Below, in pieces: positions 48,020 to 61,959 of a stretch of DNA of 64,000 nucleotides (position 1 is the first letter of the stretch; the number at the start of each line of letters is the position of its first letter). The stretch is from Sphagnum compactum (lineage: Eukaryota; Bryophyta; Sphagnopsida; Sphagnales). The translations under genes and the position numbers were made by a program. Location: positions 12,458,271-12,522,270 of the forward strand of contig OZ234499.1 of assembly GCA_965153455.1 (NCBI GenBank), read 5' to 3'. The notes under the pieces were generated by a model. The model was not told where the DNA came from. It did no database searches and worked only from the letters and a program-made list of their open reading frames with translations.

Positions 48020-51000
48020 CCATTGTCAAATAGGCTTTCTCCTCCCACCAACAGAAGGTCCATGGACCCTTTGTGTCTTGTTGTATGGATAGTCCCCATG
48101 CATTTGAAGATAAGTGTTTGGTGAAGGGTGTAGTTTAAAACAAATTTACATAATTTTACATGTTATTTATGTAAGGGCCATGTTTAGTCATGGGCTTATA
48201 AATGTCACAATTGAATGCACATAAAAGTTCGCAAATCTGAAAAATCCATAAAGGGTCAAACTTTATCTCTTTGGTTTAGGGTGTGTTCTATGGTGTATTT
48301 AAAATCATGGAATTTATAGAGTGATCTGTAATGTTTGGTGATAGGTAGGAACTTTTAACATTCAAATGGGTAAAATAATACATTAAAGGGTTAAAACCCT
48401 AGTTATCTTGTATTGCAAAATCAAATATTGAATGGAATGGCATGTAAATGCAAAATCCATAAAACAACTGTAAGAATCAAAGGACACATTCTCACACACA
48501 CACTCTCAATGCAAAATTTATGATCAACTTAAGGATCATCAAAACCCTTAAACCTATTACTTAAACATTTCTTGTCAAAACATCACAATCTCAATGTTAT
48601 AGTGCTTCAATCCAATTGTAGAACATCTAATGTAGCTCTTTTTACTAGGAGTCAACATGTTTAGCCTATCAACAAGTGTCTTTGATGAACTTCAATCATT
48701 CATAAAAATTTTAATGCCTCATACAATAGTGTTAAATCACAAGTGAAAGATGAGAATATAAAACCCGTGTAGATGATTGTGAAATAAGAAACACAAAGTT
48801 GCAAAACATAAAAAATCAATTGAATGGAAACATAATTCCATACATTGACAATATTTATAAAAAAAAAGTTCAACAAGTTTATTCATTGTTGTTGGATAGT
48901 TGAATGAATTGTCCCAACATTACGAAAAAATGTAAAAAGAATGATCTTGCAAATTTCAACGGGCTACAATGTTTCATACCAATAAATACACCCCTGCAAC
49001 CTATATAACAACAACAAATGAAGATTAAAAATGGATTGATTTTGGATAATTCTTCGATCTTATGATTACAATGACACATGAACATGCATTCAATTCATTT
49101 CCAAACTTGACAAACCTTTTGTTTTCCTAGTCTAACCGTAAGAAGGATAGAAACATACCACTTGTGAGGCCCAAACACACTTCTTCAACCTTTTGGATGT
49201 TAGGGCTATGAAAGCCAAAAACATGATGTTTAGTGTCCCTTATAGGAGAAGGATCAAAGTGCTAGACCAGTCAACAATGGATAAGGAGATTGTTTTACAT
49301 TAGCCTAGATTAAACACAAGACAAAGACCAATAAGACTGAACATGGCCCTTGCTACAAATTCAAAAGACAAATGAACATGTGAATCATTAAAAATAACCA
49401 TGGATGTAGTGTAAAGAGGCATAATGTCCTTAAGGAAAGTCAGTAGGTTTTGTGACATATCTTTGACATCATTTTAAAATGGAAATACCATAGGCAAAAA
49501 AGTTGTCCCATTGGGTGTATTAATAGAAGAAGTGGATGACATTATTGTTACAGGGACTTTGAATATGCAGAAGTGTGGACTTTCTATTTAACATTGCAAC
49601 ATCTTAAATGGAAGGTGGTAGAATTGTTTCAAACCTTACCCACCCCATTTCAAAATGGTTTGTTTCTGAATTCATTCATGGTGTTATTATTGTAGGCATC
49701 TACAATTGACTATATGTCTTATAGAAGGACTACGAATCAGCATGGCACAAGGTTTAACCAACAATTCATGCAACTTATTTTATTAAAATCTTCAAGTATT
49801 GTCTGCCCCTCAACAATATAATGTACATCACGTATGGAAGTCACATCACACACACCGGAGTTGTAGTCACATGAGTAGACAATAACATATTAGTAAACAA
49901 GTGCACATCTAATAAGAAAAGTACAACAATAGATTCTAAACACAACAAAGAATCGACCTTTGATTCAATCTGAAGTACAATAGGCACAAACAGATCATAT
50001 TATAGTAAGAATAGATTAGAATGTAGTACGACAAGATCAATATTAGATTTTTGACCCACATGATCAAGAACAACATCAGATTTAATTTTTTTAACATACT
50101 TTGATTCAGAGTTTCAAGATGTAATTTAGAATATGGGTGGGGTAATGTTAAGGGAATAATTATATTCCTTGTAAATAGGTAGTTAGTTAATATTTACTTC
50201 TCTAATTACTTTTCTAGGGCTTACTAACTAATTTACATAATTTTTATCACCATTTGACTTTGAATTGATCATAGGATTGTTATAAGATGATCATTTTTGA
50301 AAAAAAAGAATTCATTGTAAAACTTGGAGATTTGAAGAAAATACAAAACAAGTGCATTATTTTTTTGAGAAAGCTTGAATTCCGTAATCAAGTTTGTTAT
50401 TTTGATGTTTTCCTCATACTTGAATGTGTGGTAACATGTAGAGTTGTTTAGAGTAAAATCGATGGTTATTCACGTTTGCCAATACTAAAATTTTCGGTGC
50501 AGAGTCAAATTTTCGATTTATGCACATTTCCTAAATCTTTCCACAGAATCATTTATTGCACATTATAATTCGCCTTACACATCACTTGTTTGCCTGGCCA
50601 TGACCCAGACATTGTCCCAGGGAGTTCAAAATTTCGACTGGCTGAACGATATGTCGTAGAACAGCTGCATTTACTTAGTTGCTTCCATTCGAAGACTATT
50701 CCTTTTCAAAGCTAGCAATATTTACATCTCAGAAGCCAAATGTTTAGCTGTAGACACAGATCTTCTCAACTATACACCCATACTCACCTTGAATTGACCA
50801 CTTTGTTTCAAGAGTTACTGAACTACAGAATAAACCGAACCCCGCTTCTGAATAGGTACATAACCTAAACTTGCATTGAAAGAGATGCAGGGTTGAACCC
50901 TGGGTATTACACCTGGCATCAAAGCACCTAGGTTATAGGGGCCCTAATATCCAAACCGAAATCATACTCTAATTCAAGTTGATTAGCCCCAAGGGCTCAT

Positions 51001-51900
51001 GGTGCTCTGAATTCACCTGCCATGCCTCGCAAGTATTCAGTCTCTCAGTCCTGTAGACCACTAAAAATACTGATCTCTGTGCTATGATCTTGCGAAAGAG
51101 TTGGGGATGTAAGAAAAGAACAAGAACTCAGCTCTCAGACACGGCCAGGTTTTTTCCACATGCACCACATGCAACCAGCGAAGAACTCCGAGACAGGCGG
51201 ATCTCTCCTTCACCTTCAATCCCCCACATCTTCCCACAAACATTCCTTTCCCTAGCGATCAATCTGTACAGACTGTTTACCGCCAGTGCAGTCCTGTCGA
51301 GAAAACGGAAAGGGATTTACCAATGAAGAAGGAACTCTCCTGTCAAGATGTTCAAAGCCGGAACACATGTACCCATATTTCGGTGTGGTTAAGACTGTAA
51401 TCATCACCGAGCTTGCTCCCGTTCTCCAAGACACCTCAGGGAAAGATAACCCCATTTTTGTTCTACATCAACGACAAAACAAAGACTCTTCACTTCAAAT
51501 TTCTGTAAAACTGTCATGGCTGCTCAAGAGCAATCTTGAGCATTAAATCCAGAAGCGATTTCTCATCATCAGAGCCCAAAAACCCTACTGGATAATAAAA
51601 ATCAATCAATCATCAGTTCTTCCTCAAAAGCTATTTCAAAGAATCGAGATCAATGAAAACAAAAAACTGTCAGTGCGTCACCAATTACAGTTGCAACAGG
51701 ACATACAGAAAACTGTTACAACCAAAAGTGGAATAGATTCAGCATATATTAGTATCGGCACACATAGTTTAGCTGGGCGCCACTCAATTCTAGCGATCAA
51801 CTTCAGGAATGTGCACAAACAATTCGATCAGTCACAACATACTACCAAAAAAAATGGCAATGAGAACAGCCGTCATCAACTCATCAAAGACACAAGAGAC
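48020..51900. other. Intergenic DNA, no supported gene
   Basis: AT-rich to about 50.4 kb, then less AT-rich from 50.5 to 51.9 kb, with open frames on both strands (51084-51326 +, 51286-51546 +, 51252-51455 -) that match nothing known. The less AT-rich part could be an untranslated transcript or a small unrecognised gene. Confidence 0.4.
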
Positions 51901-51988
51901 TGTCCAATAAAAACACACGAGAGACAGAAATACAATCAGTCGAGTAGATAAACAGAGAAAGGATAGCTGCCAGAGGTTTATATCCACT

Positions 51989-52062
51989 TTAGGGTTAGGG
52001 TTAGGGCCGGCTCATGGCTTTTGTATTATTCTCGACCCTAAAACCGAACCCTAACCCTAACC
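51989..52062. repeat. Telomere-like repeats in inverted orientation
   Basis: TTAGGGTTAGGGTTAGGG at about 51989-52006 faces CCCTAACCCTAACC at 52049-52062, giving a perfect 14-bp inverted pair around a 40-base spacer. The unit is TTAGGG, not the usual plant TTTAGGG apart from the first unit. Confidence 0.85.
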
Positions 52063-52999
52063 ATAACCACAAAAATCCTTTACTATTTGCAAATGATACC
52101 ACAAAACATGTCAGAATCTGTTTTTTCCTATAAATTGTCAGTCACAGCGTGTTTTTTTTTGGGGGCGAAATTTTGCACTGTTGCAAAACTTCTGAATTGT
52201 TTTATTTGTCTCAAATGCAATGATTTTTTGAAAATAGTAGCCAAAATGTGGCAAAAAAAGACCTAAGAAATCTAAAATGTTGTAAGATTTTCAAACATGG
52301 TTCAAAGTATGTATCAAAAAATGTATAAGGATTTGTTTTTTTTTTTTGGCCCCCTTTCATATTTTGTTAATAGCAAAAATTTGCCTCAATCAGCCTTTGC
52401 ATGATCACCACCTTGGCTACATCACAAAAAATTGAAAGAAAAGAGGTAAAAAAAGCCCCTAGTTGGAAACTTTTCTTCCCTTTTTTTTTTGACAATTTTG
52501 TGATATTGAAATGACCAATTTCCCCTCAAAAATTCAAAACCAGACAAATTTACAATGCAAAAATAAAAATTTCGCAAAAACCATTTTTGAACAAATGAAA
52601 AATTGCACCATAAGTGCCACATGGGTGGTTAGTGTCTTCTTTTTTCACAAATTTTTTTCTGTATAATTTGTTAGTGTGACTTGTCTAATTTTGATGATCT
52701 TGGCCAACAATTCAAGAACACATGAAAAATAATTTGTTCCTATATAAAATGAGTCACATCCATCCATACCTAATAGACAGGTTTTAGGGTCGGGGTTAAG
52801 GTTAGGAGTAATAAATCATCCCCAATGAAAGAACAAACCTTTATAACTTGAGCAACGAAACCATCAAAAAACATAATTAATTGAAACCTGCACCTTCCCA
52901 CATTACAGCCAAAACATGTAAGGTAGTGCAAAATTTAATTTCTAACAAGATAATTATGCACCAAAAAAATGAGAAAGAAATTGTCATCAAAAAGAAAAA

Positions 53000-54268
53000 A
53001 AAAGCCTATTTGAGGTTTGATGTCATATCATAAGAGTGTAGTGGTATCGTGGAGCGCATGTGGTTAGTCTACAAAGGGTGTGTAAGGGTCTCGAGTGGTG
53101 GGTTTTGCTTTCCTCAAATATCTGTGGTATCTGCAAAGACATGAACAATCATCATCACAAAAGAGAACCCAACAATTTGAGCATCCACCTGCATACAGGC
53201 CACTCCTGTCGAACACGCAAGGAAATCATGGTACATTTGCACACCGCCAGAAGTTCCTCCTGACATGTTTACATTGTGCAACAGTTTCATCCCCAAACCC
53301 AGGAAAGTCATTTCCTTGCCCCAATAGTATTGTCAATTCTCTCTCCTGGGATCCTGAAAGTGGTGCTAAACCTAGCCTCAAGACCACCCCCAAAAGAGCA
53401 ATTTTCCTGACATGCACAACCTTCCAAGGAAAGCTATGGCCACAAAAAAATGCCTGCCTTTGGAACTAACCACAAAAACTAATAGTAATCAAGCTTGACT
53501 ATTGTGTCCTTCCATCAATGTACTGGGGGCACTCCAGACGGGCATAAAGAAAGAAGGAAACCCCACAATGGGATGGCATCAGAAGATCAGGGCTTCTTAT
53601 GAGCCCACTTTTGCTTTACACTCCATTGCAATGCCTGTTCTCATCAAAACCATGAGTGCTTTACATAAGATTCTGAATTGTTCTTACTGTCCCAAGCATT
53701 TGTTTCAATTAAATAATGAAGTCCATACTTTGGAACAACCCTGAGCTCTACCACAGGTTTAAAGTGGCCACAATACCATGGTTGCATTGTTCCAAATACC
53801 AACTGCACACGCCCCTCTACAATGGCCTGCCTGTAAAAAGTGGTAGCAAAACAATGAGGTACCCTTAAAGAAGCACTACCAATGAGCTGATGGGAGTCAA
53901 AATAGAGAAGCACAAGAACTCACAACAAATGACCACTGATTCATCCACAACTCAAGATGTTCAGGACTTCAGCTGCTCAAAACTTCTGACATTCAAAACT
54001 GTTGACACTAAAAGAGGCTATGATGCTGAGGACTGTGCTAATAACTAGTAGTTGGAATAGATTTGGATTCAAGAATATAAATGCATGCCGGTGTGCCTAT
54101 TCAGCAACCCTGAGATATTCAGCATGGAAGCATTTGTTTAGTAAACATCATTGCTAACCAAATAAATTTCTGAAATGCATGGTGTGAAGTCATGGCTATC
54201 CGGAGCTAAAATCAATATAACTATGAAGAGGTGGATGGGGTGGAAATGCTGACCGAGCATGTGGCAAG
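53000..54268. other. 3' flank of KTN80
   Basis: Less AT-rich DNA directly after the KTN80 stop codon on the minus strand, presumably including its 3' UTR. Short frames on both strands (53095-53469 +, 53644-53913 -) match no known protein. Confidence 0.4.
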
Positions 54269-57200
54269 TCACACGCGTTCAAGAGCACTCCTTAACTCTT
54301 TTGCCAAAGAGGCAATTTCTCCACCTCTCCTGTAAAACACATGGTTACAGGCAAGCATACAAAATGAGCCAAAACCTTCCTGCTCTTGTGAGTCATGAGT
54401 TCCTTTACAATTGATTAGAAAATGAAATCTAATGCAAGTTGCAAATGAACAAAACTGTTTGATAAAAAGGCCAATGTTGATGAAGTACCTCATGAGTGGT
54501 AGTAAACAATGGCCTACAGTTTGCAACTCATGATAACACATAACACACCGCTCCAGCCTGCCAACATGCACCCACAGCTTCTTTTGGCTCTTTGCAATTA
54601 TCTCAATAAAAATTGTAATACAACTAACTTGCCATAGCACATTATGCCAGGTCCAGAAACAGTTAATCTCCTTATCCTTGCCATAGCACTGATGATCATA
54701 TCAAGTATAGCCAAGAACAACATGAAACCAAAAAAGACTCTGATACCTTGATAAGGTTGAGAAGTAGGAATAATGTCACTATGCAAGCGTGTAAGTTATG
54801 TAGTCAAGTCAATGATCAGATGCTCTCCATGATATGATGCATATTTACACAGCTACAAGTGACACATCAGGAATCTCAGTTCATACCGTTGCTCTGCTTG
54901 CAGGTCAACACCCAATGAGGGTGCTGAAGCCCGGGTGGTATTGATAACAGGGCCGAATGTGGTCACAAGTTTTAGCAAAAGAGAAAGTGCTGTTATGAGG
55001 TTCCTGTCAAGCCCACCATGCATAGTGAACCCTAGTTACAACACATAACTGATAATACTAACACAGCCTTTTGTTGTCCAGTTTGTGCACAAGGGTATAA
55101 GTACACACTGGTTTAAACAAAAACAAAACTCCAACCTTCTCCACAGGACAAAACATCCCTAGGTGCTGGTAAAAGTCACCATGAAGACCTCAGCCAAACT
55201 ACAGGTGACAACTGAGATTTTCTGCACTGGCCAACATGTGCAGACCCACAAATCACCCAGCTGAGATCAAGTACCTGTCATTGTCACTGGTCAGCAAACC
55301 ATTCAACAGGGGGACAAGCATGCAGCAGATCTCCAACGTCAGAAGCTCTGTTCTCTCCATCAATACACTAAGCACATCCACAAGCACCTGTAGCATGATT
55401 GCAGACAATCACCAATCAGGATGATTCAGTGCCTAAAACTATCATGCTGATGAACTGGACCTGTTGGTGTAGCCTACTCAAGTGAGTCTCCAGCATACAC
55501 ATAGAAAGGAAATTCTATGCAGCAAGAACTAGCAATCCATTACTTAAGTGGCAAAACCAATGACAATATAACCCAGAAGTGAAGATCATTACAGAGTGGT
55601 CTGTCATTTTCTTCATTGCCTCCACAGCTCCTTTTGCATCATTTTTAGTCCAAAATTGTCTAACAACCTGCAAGCCCAATCTATACCCTGGTAAGTAGGA
55701 GAAACATTCCACAGCTGGCCAAGTCTATAACCTTCAAAAAAGATATTGAAAAGCATAGGTTGCTAATCACAGCCTTCTCTGGAGCTAAAAAATTGGCCTG
55801 ATGGAAATAAGACATCCTATACTTCAAGTAAAGGTTCATTTAGACTGCCACAAAGCTACAGCAAATCTGTATCACCAACCTGAGAAAAAACTCACATTAG
55901 GATCATTACTAGTGTCCGTGCAAATTGAAAGCTAGTGATGAAAATGGGTTAATTCATGGCTGGACCTGCATATTAGTAAGTCGAGACTGCATGATGCTGG
56001 CCATGGTGTGATGCTGTCGCATCAACTCCTCAATAATGTCAGTGTCATGTTTCATTGCAGACACTGTCTGGTCTGATGTCGTCCCACTACCTTTCTGCAA
56101 TTCACCAGCAGCAAACACATACAAGCCTCTCATCAACATACAGGATTTGGCATATGTCTCAGCAATAACATAAATGAAGAAAAAGTTGCTCACTTAACTT
56201 GGGCCCGTAGAGAAATGCATTTCATCTGGTCAAAGTTAAACAGCACTGTGCAGACTGCACATCACTGCAATCTCTAATCCTCGTTATGAACACAAAATGC
56301 CATTAGAAACGAGATGCTTATAAGGCACATCTTGTTTATACTTTTAACATGAAAACCACAAAGGAATGAAAAGACATGACATTCACTAACAATCAAGATG
56401 CTGGTGTGGTACCCACTGGAACAAATGAGTTTATATCCAGCCCAAGCGTCTTCACTCCACCATTAATGGATACAGAAGGCACTTCGGAATATATATCCAG
56501 CGCAGGAGGGATTTCTGAAAAGCTACTGGACACACGAGGCATTTCCAAGCAGCTATTCGGTACATGAGTTGCTTCTGAGAAGCTTGGCCTGTCTTTTCTC
56601 TCCCACTGTGCAAGTAAAGCTTTGGTTCTTCCAGAGTCAGCACGACCTGCCACATTAACCAGAAGAGAACTGTCACACTGATCACACTGATTGATGACAG
56701 CAACAGGTGATGCTTGAAGAAATATCTTCAGGACAAAAACCATGTAGTTCGTTTTAGTCACAAAACTGTTGAAATAGAGCTCACAACAGTATCTGCAGTG
56801 CTACCTGTAGTAGAAGCCTCAATCCCTGTTGTGTGTCTTGCTGATTGTGCCCGAGTCATATCATCTGCAACCCATATTAACATGGTCCACACAAAGTTCT
56901 TCAATGAGTCCAAGCAAAATTTCTGATCAAAAGAAATCTTTACCCTATAACACAATTTTTTTTGAATTGAAAGTCACCACCCAATACTTCACTTCAATAA
57001 GGTCCATGACAACATCCATGGATTGATAACTCCCAGCTGAGGAATTGTCATGAATCTGCTGAAGTCACAAAAAGGCAGTTGCATGTCCAGACCTGTAAAG
57101 GATTGGAACCGGCCTCGGACATTATCAGCTGGAATTTCAAATGATGAACTATGCCTGTAACTTCGGGATCCATTCCAAATAGCACCACTTTTCTCTCCTT

Positions 57201-60200
57201 CATTAGCCACATGTGTCTCAGTACTAAGCTTCTCCAGCTGAGGAAATGACGCACTTTGCACAGTTCTATCTGCACTGTCAAAGCTTCGCTTGGCTAGGAC
57301 TCCCCTCTTCCTGTGACTGGGTGAATCTATCCTAGGAGCATCTGCACCAACATCACCTCGCAAGCTCTCCACAGTGTTGTGCTCTTCTGGTTTGGAAGCT
57401 GGCTTTTCCCCTGCAGTTGTGGCTGGCCTGCTTTCATCTGTGAGATGACGTGCACTGGCTGACTCCATGGTAGCCCTTGGACTCAATCCTACCATGAGGT
57501 CACTGCGATTGGCAGCCCGGAATATATTACTGGCTGTATGCAGTTTGGTTGTTCCCAGGCTGCTTTTCCGGGCCTGTGTAGGGTTAGGAGTGGAGACCGT
57601 TGTGGTGGTGATGGTGGTTGAAACCCCTCTGCTGGAGACCGGTGTGCTTGGACGTGGTTGTGAGGGCTCAATCTCTTCACCTGCACCCAGAAATAGTTTA
57701 GTGCAAGCTTGAAGCTGACACAACAAAGGATGCAACATTAACCACAGCATTTCATAGGTATCAGAATCAAAGTGATTTCAGAGATACAGAAATATTCATA
57801 TCACAAGAAAGACTAAATCAAGCACTTGCACTTGGCAGCTTACTCTTTAAAGGAGGATTCAGCTTCACATTCTTCAAAGTCATTTCTACCACATCTGTCT
57901 GATCAGTTGTGACTTTGTCACTCTTATTTGAGGGAGTGCTAACTTGTTGGACTGCTTGTGGTTGATGCCCATTAGTTCCAAATTTACCAGCTAGAATACT
58001 GTTGAGTCGCCCAGCATTTCCAGCTTGATATGGAGCAACATGCTGCAACAAAACATCCATGAGAATGTGGCAAATTCTACTTTGCAAACCAAAGCTCTTT
58101 ACTAACCAAAATTGTTAAAAAATAGGAGTTCCCTTCATATGTATCAACTGTAAGCTTTTCAATGCTAGATTCCATCATAGAGTTCAATGTGATGACATAC
58201 CGAAAGATCAACCACCCAAACACCCACACAACTTTGATTGTATGAACATCCAAGCAACTTTCCTTCATGTATGCACAGATCAGCCAACTTGTGCCATCCC
58301 ACATCTACTGAATCATGATATCTTAGTGGCTCCCATGATAAGATCTGTCATGCCATCCACCCAACTCATGAGCAGATTCAGAAACCTGGCATATCACTGA
58401 AACAAAAATGGACACTGAGAAGTAGATCAAACACAACAAACTGCAGGAAGTCACTTAAGCAAGCTCTTCCTGACCCAAGATTGAGCAACAATTGCAATGG
58501 TTAGCTTAACGTATTGGCAGTCTTCGCAGCAGAGATATTCCAAACCCAACCCCATCCCCCCCCCCCCCCCCCCCAAGCCTCCCTTCCATTCAAAAAGTGG
58601 CAAAAAATTGCATACAAAGGTCTCATCATCTCCAAGAATGAAAATTGGAGACATTGATATCAAGATGAAAGAAGATGTACAAGATGGGATTCACCTTCAA
58701 ACTATCATGCATCGCACAAAGAATAGTTCGCCCATCTGGATTGAAGACCATGGAACGCACTCCAGTAGTCTGCTTGGCATCATGCAGAAACAAGTAGACT
58801 TTATCAAACCTTGTCCATTCTTTCTCAGGTGCAGTATCCAACTGTGGAACATTCTCTGCAATTAATGGCAATCTCTTTCCCTAGAACACTTAATGCCTCC
58901 CAAAGCAGCCAGTCATGAACCTACAATTCTGATCAGGATTATGTGGCAAAGAGTTTTAAGGCAATTTTCATCATGTGCTTACCTCAGGTCCAGCTGACCC
59001 AATAAGCTCAAAAGTCTCTAGGTCAAAGAACTTCACAGTCCTGTCTGCAGAACCTGCAGTGTACAACACACTAATCTGTATTCATGAGAAAAAGTGGGCA
59101 GACCAATTTTACCCATGGGACACTACATGTTTCCACAATTAAGGCTTATTCTAAACTTCTTAGAACAACTGCAGGATGGTTCCTCAAAAGAACCATGTGT
59201 GCATTGTGTCAAAGGGCTAACCCAAAAACTGTTGATTTGGACTCTGCTCCGATTTGCTATGACTGATGAAAGCATCAAATCAAGAGGCAAAAGTTTGCTT
59301 CATGGAATTCAAAGGTTCAGAGGAATATCACACGTATTTTCTGGTTTCACTACACCATGCCTACATCCTTTCAGTGACTTCCACAAGTGCCAAGGCTACA
59401 ACTTCAAGATGAAGGTTGTTGAGACCAAATCAGCTTAAGCATTGTCACTCAAATGCTCAGAGTTTTGAAACAGTCATCACCTGTGGCAAGAAGAAATTCA
59501 TGGGGATGGAAGTCAAGGCATTGCACTTGACTATCATGGTATTTGAAGTCATGCATAAGCTTTCCAGCTGTTAGATCCCACAGCTGCCACACATGCCATG
59601 ATGCCATTAGTATTTAACCTGAGGTAGAAACACTCATGTGATAAGTATAAAGAAAATCCTTGTGCAGTGCTAGCTGTTTAATGTCAATTTTTTCTGTTTA
59701 CAGGGTTCTTAACAAAACATCTAATAATTCCACAAAATTGCCTCACATTCAGGACAAAGCAATGTGCTCACTTTCACTACATTGTCCTCACCGCCCGAAA
59801 CAACCCAGCGACCATCAGGACTGAATTTGATACAGTTGACGCCCCGAGTGTGCCCCTTGTATGTGTGAATGCATCCCTTTCTTCTAATGTCCCAGATTTT
59901 CAGATTTGTATCAAGCGACCCAGAAGCAAAGAACTCTCCAAAGGGATGGAAGTCAACAGCAATACAATTTGATCGATGACCTGTGAGAGTGCGAACAACT
60001 GCTCCCCAGCAAAAGGCGTTGGATTCACGTCATGATCATTAGTAGGCAAACCGATATCATAATACATCAAGGTAGATGAAATGAGGGAGTCTTGACAGTT
60101 ACAATCTCCATATTGCCAAAGCAGCATTGACAACCTAGTCCAGACAATAACGTTCAATGAAGTTTCAGCCTGAAGCAGGTAAGTGAGAGCTTACTCTTAG

Positions 60201-61122
60201 CCTCCTCAAGATCCCAAAGTTTGATAGTCCCACTGGCAGCTCCTGCAACAACCAGAGCCTCAGCTGAATCGAATGTGACAGACTCCACCGCACTAGTATG
60301 CCCTGACAAGCTCTGCACACTCCAATCGCAATGAGCCCTAAATTATAATCTGTAGCAGAGTCACAACCTGCATTTCTAATCTACCAGAGATTATGATCTA
60401 TGGGATGGACACAAAATGTGGGCCAGAACCCCAAATGAGTCATTCATAACTCAGTGATGGGCGCCTAAACCTCAGGTCCCCATGTCAAACCCTGGACTTG
60501 CTCCTTGTTGGAAAACTCAATCTGCCCTAAAGGAGCATAAAAGCTGCAGTCCAAAGTCACGACTTTTGACAGCCTCTAGAACCAGCCGATAATGCTGCAG
60601 TGTATAGAAACCCTACTTCCTCAAGAGCTTAAGTCCTTGATGTTTTCTAGCAGATGCACACATCACCTGTTTCCAGATAGAGATAAAACAATGTAGACGT
60701 GCCACCTATTGGTCACTGTATGGGGTGGCAGGATTCGAACCCCAAAACAAATATTGGAACCTCACTATGGAGGTTCAAACAGGAAGATGAAAGAGAGGAA
60801 GTTTGCGCACCAGAATCGCATTTGGCTTGCCAATGGCCCACATGTTAACTTTGTGGTCTTCGCCCCCGGTGACCAGCACTCTGGACGACTTCTTCCCAAT
60901 TTTCAGACAATTTACATTTGATGTATGTGCCACAAACTCCTCTGCAAAACCCTGCCTAGTCAAGGAGAGCACCACCACCACCATCTGTCCTACTGTGTTG
61001 CAGCAACAGACTACAAATCACATATCTCATGAAACCCTAACATGCACAAACCCTATCAAAAACCAAAAAAGATTGCACAACATTCATCTCTGGAGGATAC
61101 GCAGCTTATAAGCTCGCTTCAT
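54269..61122 (-). CDS. KTN80: Katanin p80 WD40-repeat subunit B1
   Basis: Eighteen minus-strand exons: 61122-61101, 60941-60811, 60312-60195, 59998-59772, 59583-59481, 59053-58983, 58769-58695, 58344-58201, 58042-57844, 57680-57093, 56864-56805, 56646 to about 56423, 56094-55966, 55667-55593, 55387-55275, 55003-54887, 54557-54489, 54329-54269. This gives about 841 residues. KTN80 recruits the p60 ATPase (KTN1) to microtubule crossovers and branch points for severing. Residues 1-300 form a WD40 propeller ([75 protein letters not shown]). A Ser/Thr-rich linker spans about 300-600. The C-terminal con80 domain, which binds p60, runs from [16 protein letters not shown] through VRQFW to ALERV. Phases agree at every junction except exon 12 to 13, whose donor I could not fix. 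Confidence 0.93.
58556..58574 (+). repeat. Poly-C tract (19 C) in a KTN80 intron
   Basis: Nineteen cytosines on the plus strand (poly-G in the transcript), in the intron between exons 7 and 8. Confidence 0.9.
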
Positions 61123-61900
61123 CTTGCAAAACTTGTCGACTGGAACTTTTCTTTTCTCCTTCCCTTTTCCCTTTCCTTCCGGCTTCTTTATCAGATCACC
61201 ACAAGAAGCTGTTCTCTTATTCCAAATGTAATCGAAGCACTCGCCTTGCCGAACAGCACAGCCTTTCCGAAGAAGAAGACGAAGAAGACAATAGCGTCTT
61301 ACTACCACTACCAACAAAACCCGTAACTAAACACCCGAAACCACAGCAACTATACTCTCCTTCTGCATGGAAAACCGACTGCCGATGAAGATGAAGAAGA
61401 AGACGAAGAATAACAATAATGATGATAATAGAGCCGCTCGTTCCTTACACCGCTGAGCAAAAAACATTCCTCCATAAATGTATCTCTCTACCTGAGCATT
61501 CTTCCTCCTCTTCTTCTTCCTCCTCCTCCTCCTCCTCCTCCGCTTACTACAACAACAGCAACGTCCACGAACCAAGACATTACGCACAAAAGCGGCATCA
61601 AACAATGGCGACTGGATCTGAAAGACGAGTGGCGGGTCGGGGGGAGGAAAACAAAAACGGGAAAAAAAACAAAAAAAACAAAACAAAGAGAACGATTAGG
61701 AACAACAAAATGGAAGAGCGATGGCGCTGATGATGGCGATGGTGGTGGTGGGTGGTGGTGGAAGAAGAATAGCGGAGGAGAGGAAAGAGCAAGCAATACC
61801 CTAACTGAGGCGCCTGTCTCGTGCAGCGAATAAAGAAAGAAAACGAAGGAAACAAAGGAAAGGAGCGAAACAAAAGAAACAAGAGGAGATGGGTTTTGGT
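61123..61900 (-). other. KTN80 5' leader and promoter-proximal region
   Basis: Purine- and pyrimidine-biased low-complexity DNA (GAA, GAT and TCC repeats). The frame upstream of the KTN80 ATG is open for about 65 codons with earlier Mets, but the family starts at M(T)(T)KRAYKLQEFVAH, so I chose 61122. The many simple-repeat frames here are not genes. Confidence 0.5.
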
Positions 61901-61959
61901 GTGTTTGTGTGTTTTTTGGGTTTGTGTGTTTGTATTGGAAGAAGAGTGTTGGTTCACAT

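Noticed and set aside
50881-50945. CCTGGCATCAAAGC resembling a retrotransposon primer-binding site
   Set aside because: No paired LTRs, polypurine tract or reverse-transcriptase coding found nearby.
57467-57712. Plus-strand frame in the KTN80 linker region
   Set aside because: Antisense shadow of the large exon 10.
60727-60750. T-arm/B-box-like sequence GGATTCGAACCCC (reverse strand of GGGGTTCGAATCC) resembling a tRNA 3' half
   Set aside because: No D-arm or anticodon stem upstream on the minus strand and the acceptor stem does not close; it lies in a KTN80 intron.
61419-61957. Poly-Ser, Arg-rich and His-rich frames
   Set aside because: Products of TCC/GAA/GGT simple repeats in the KTN80 leader region.
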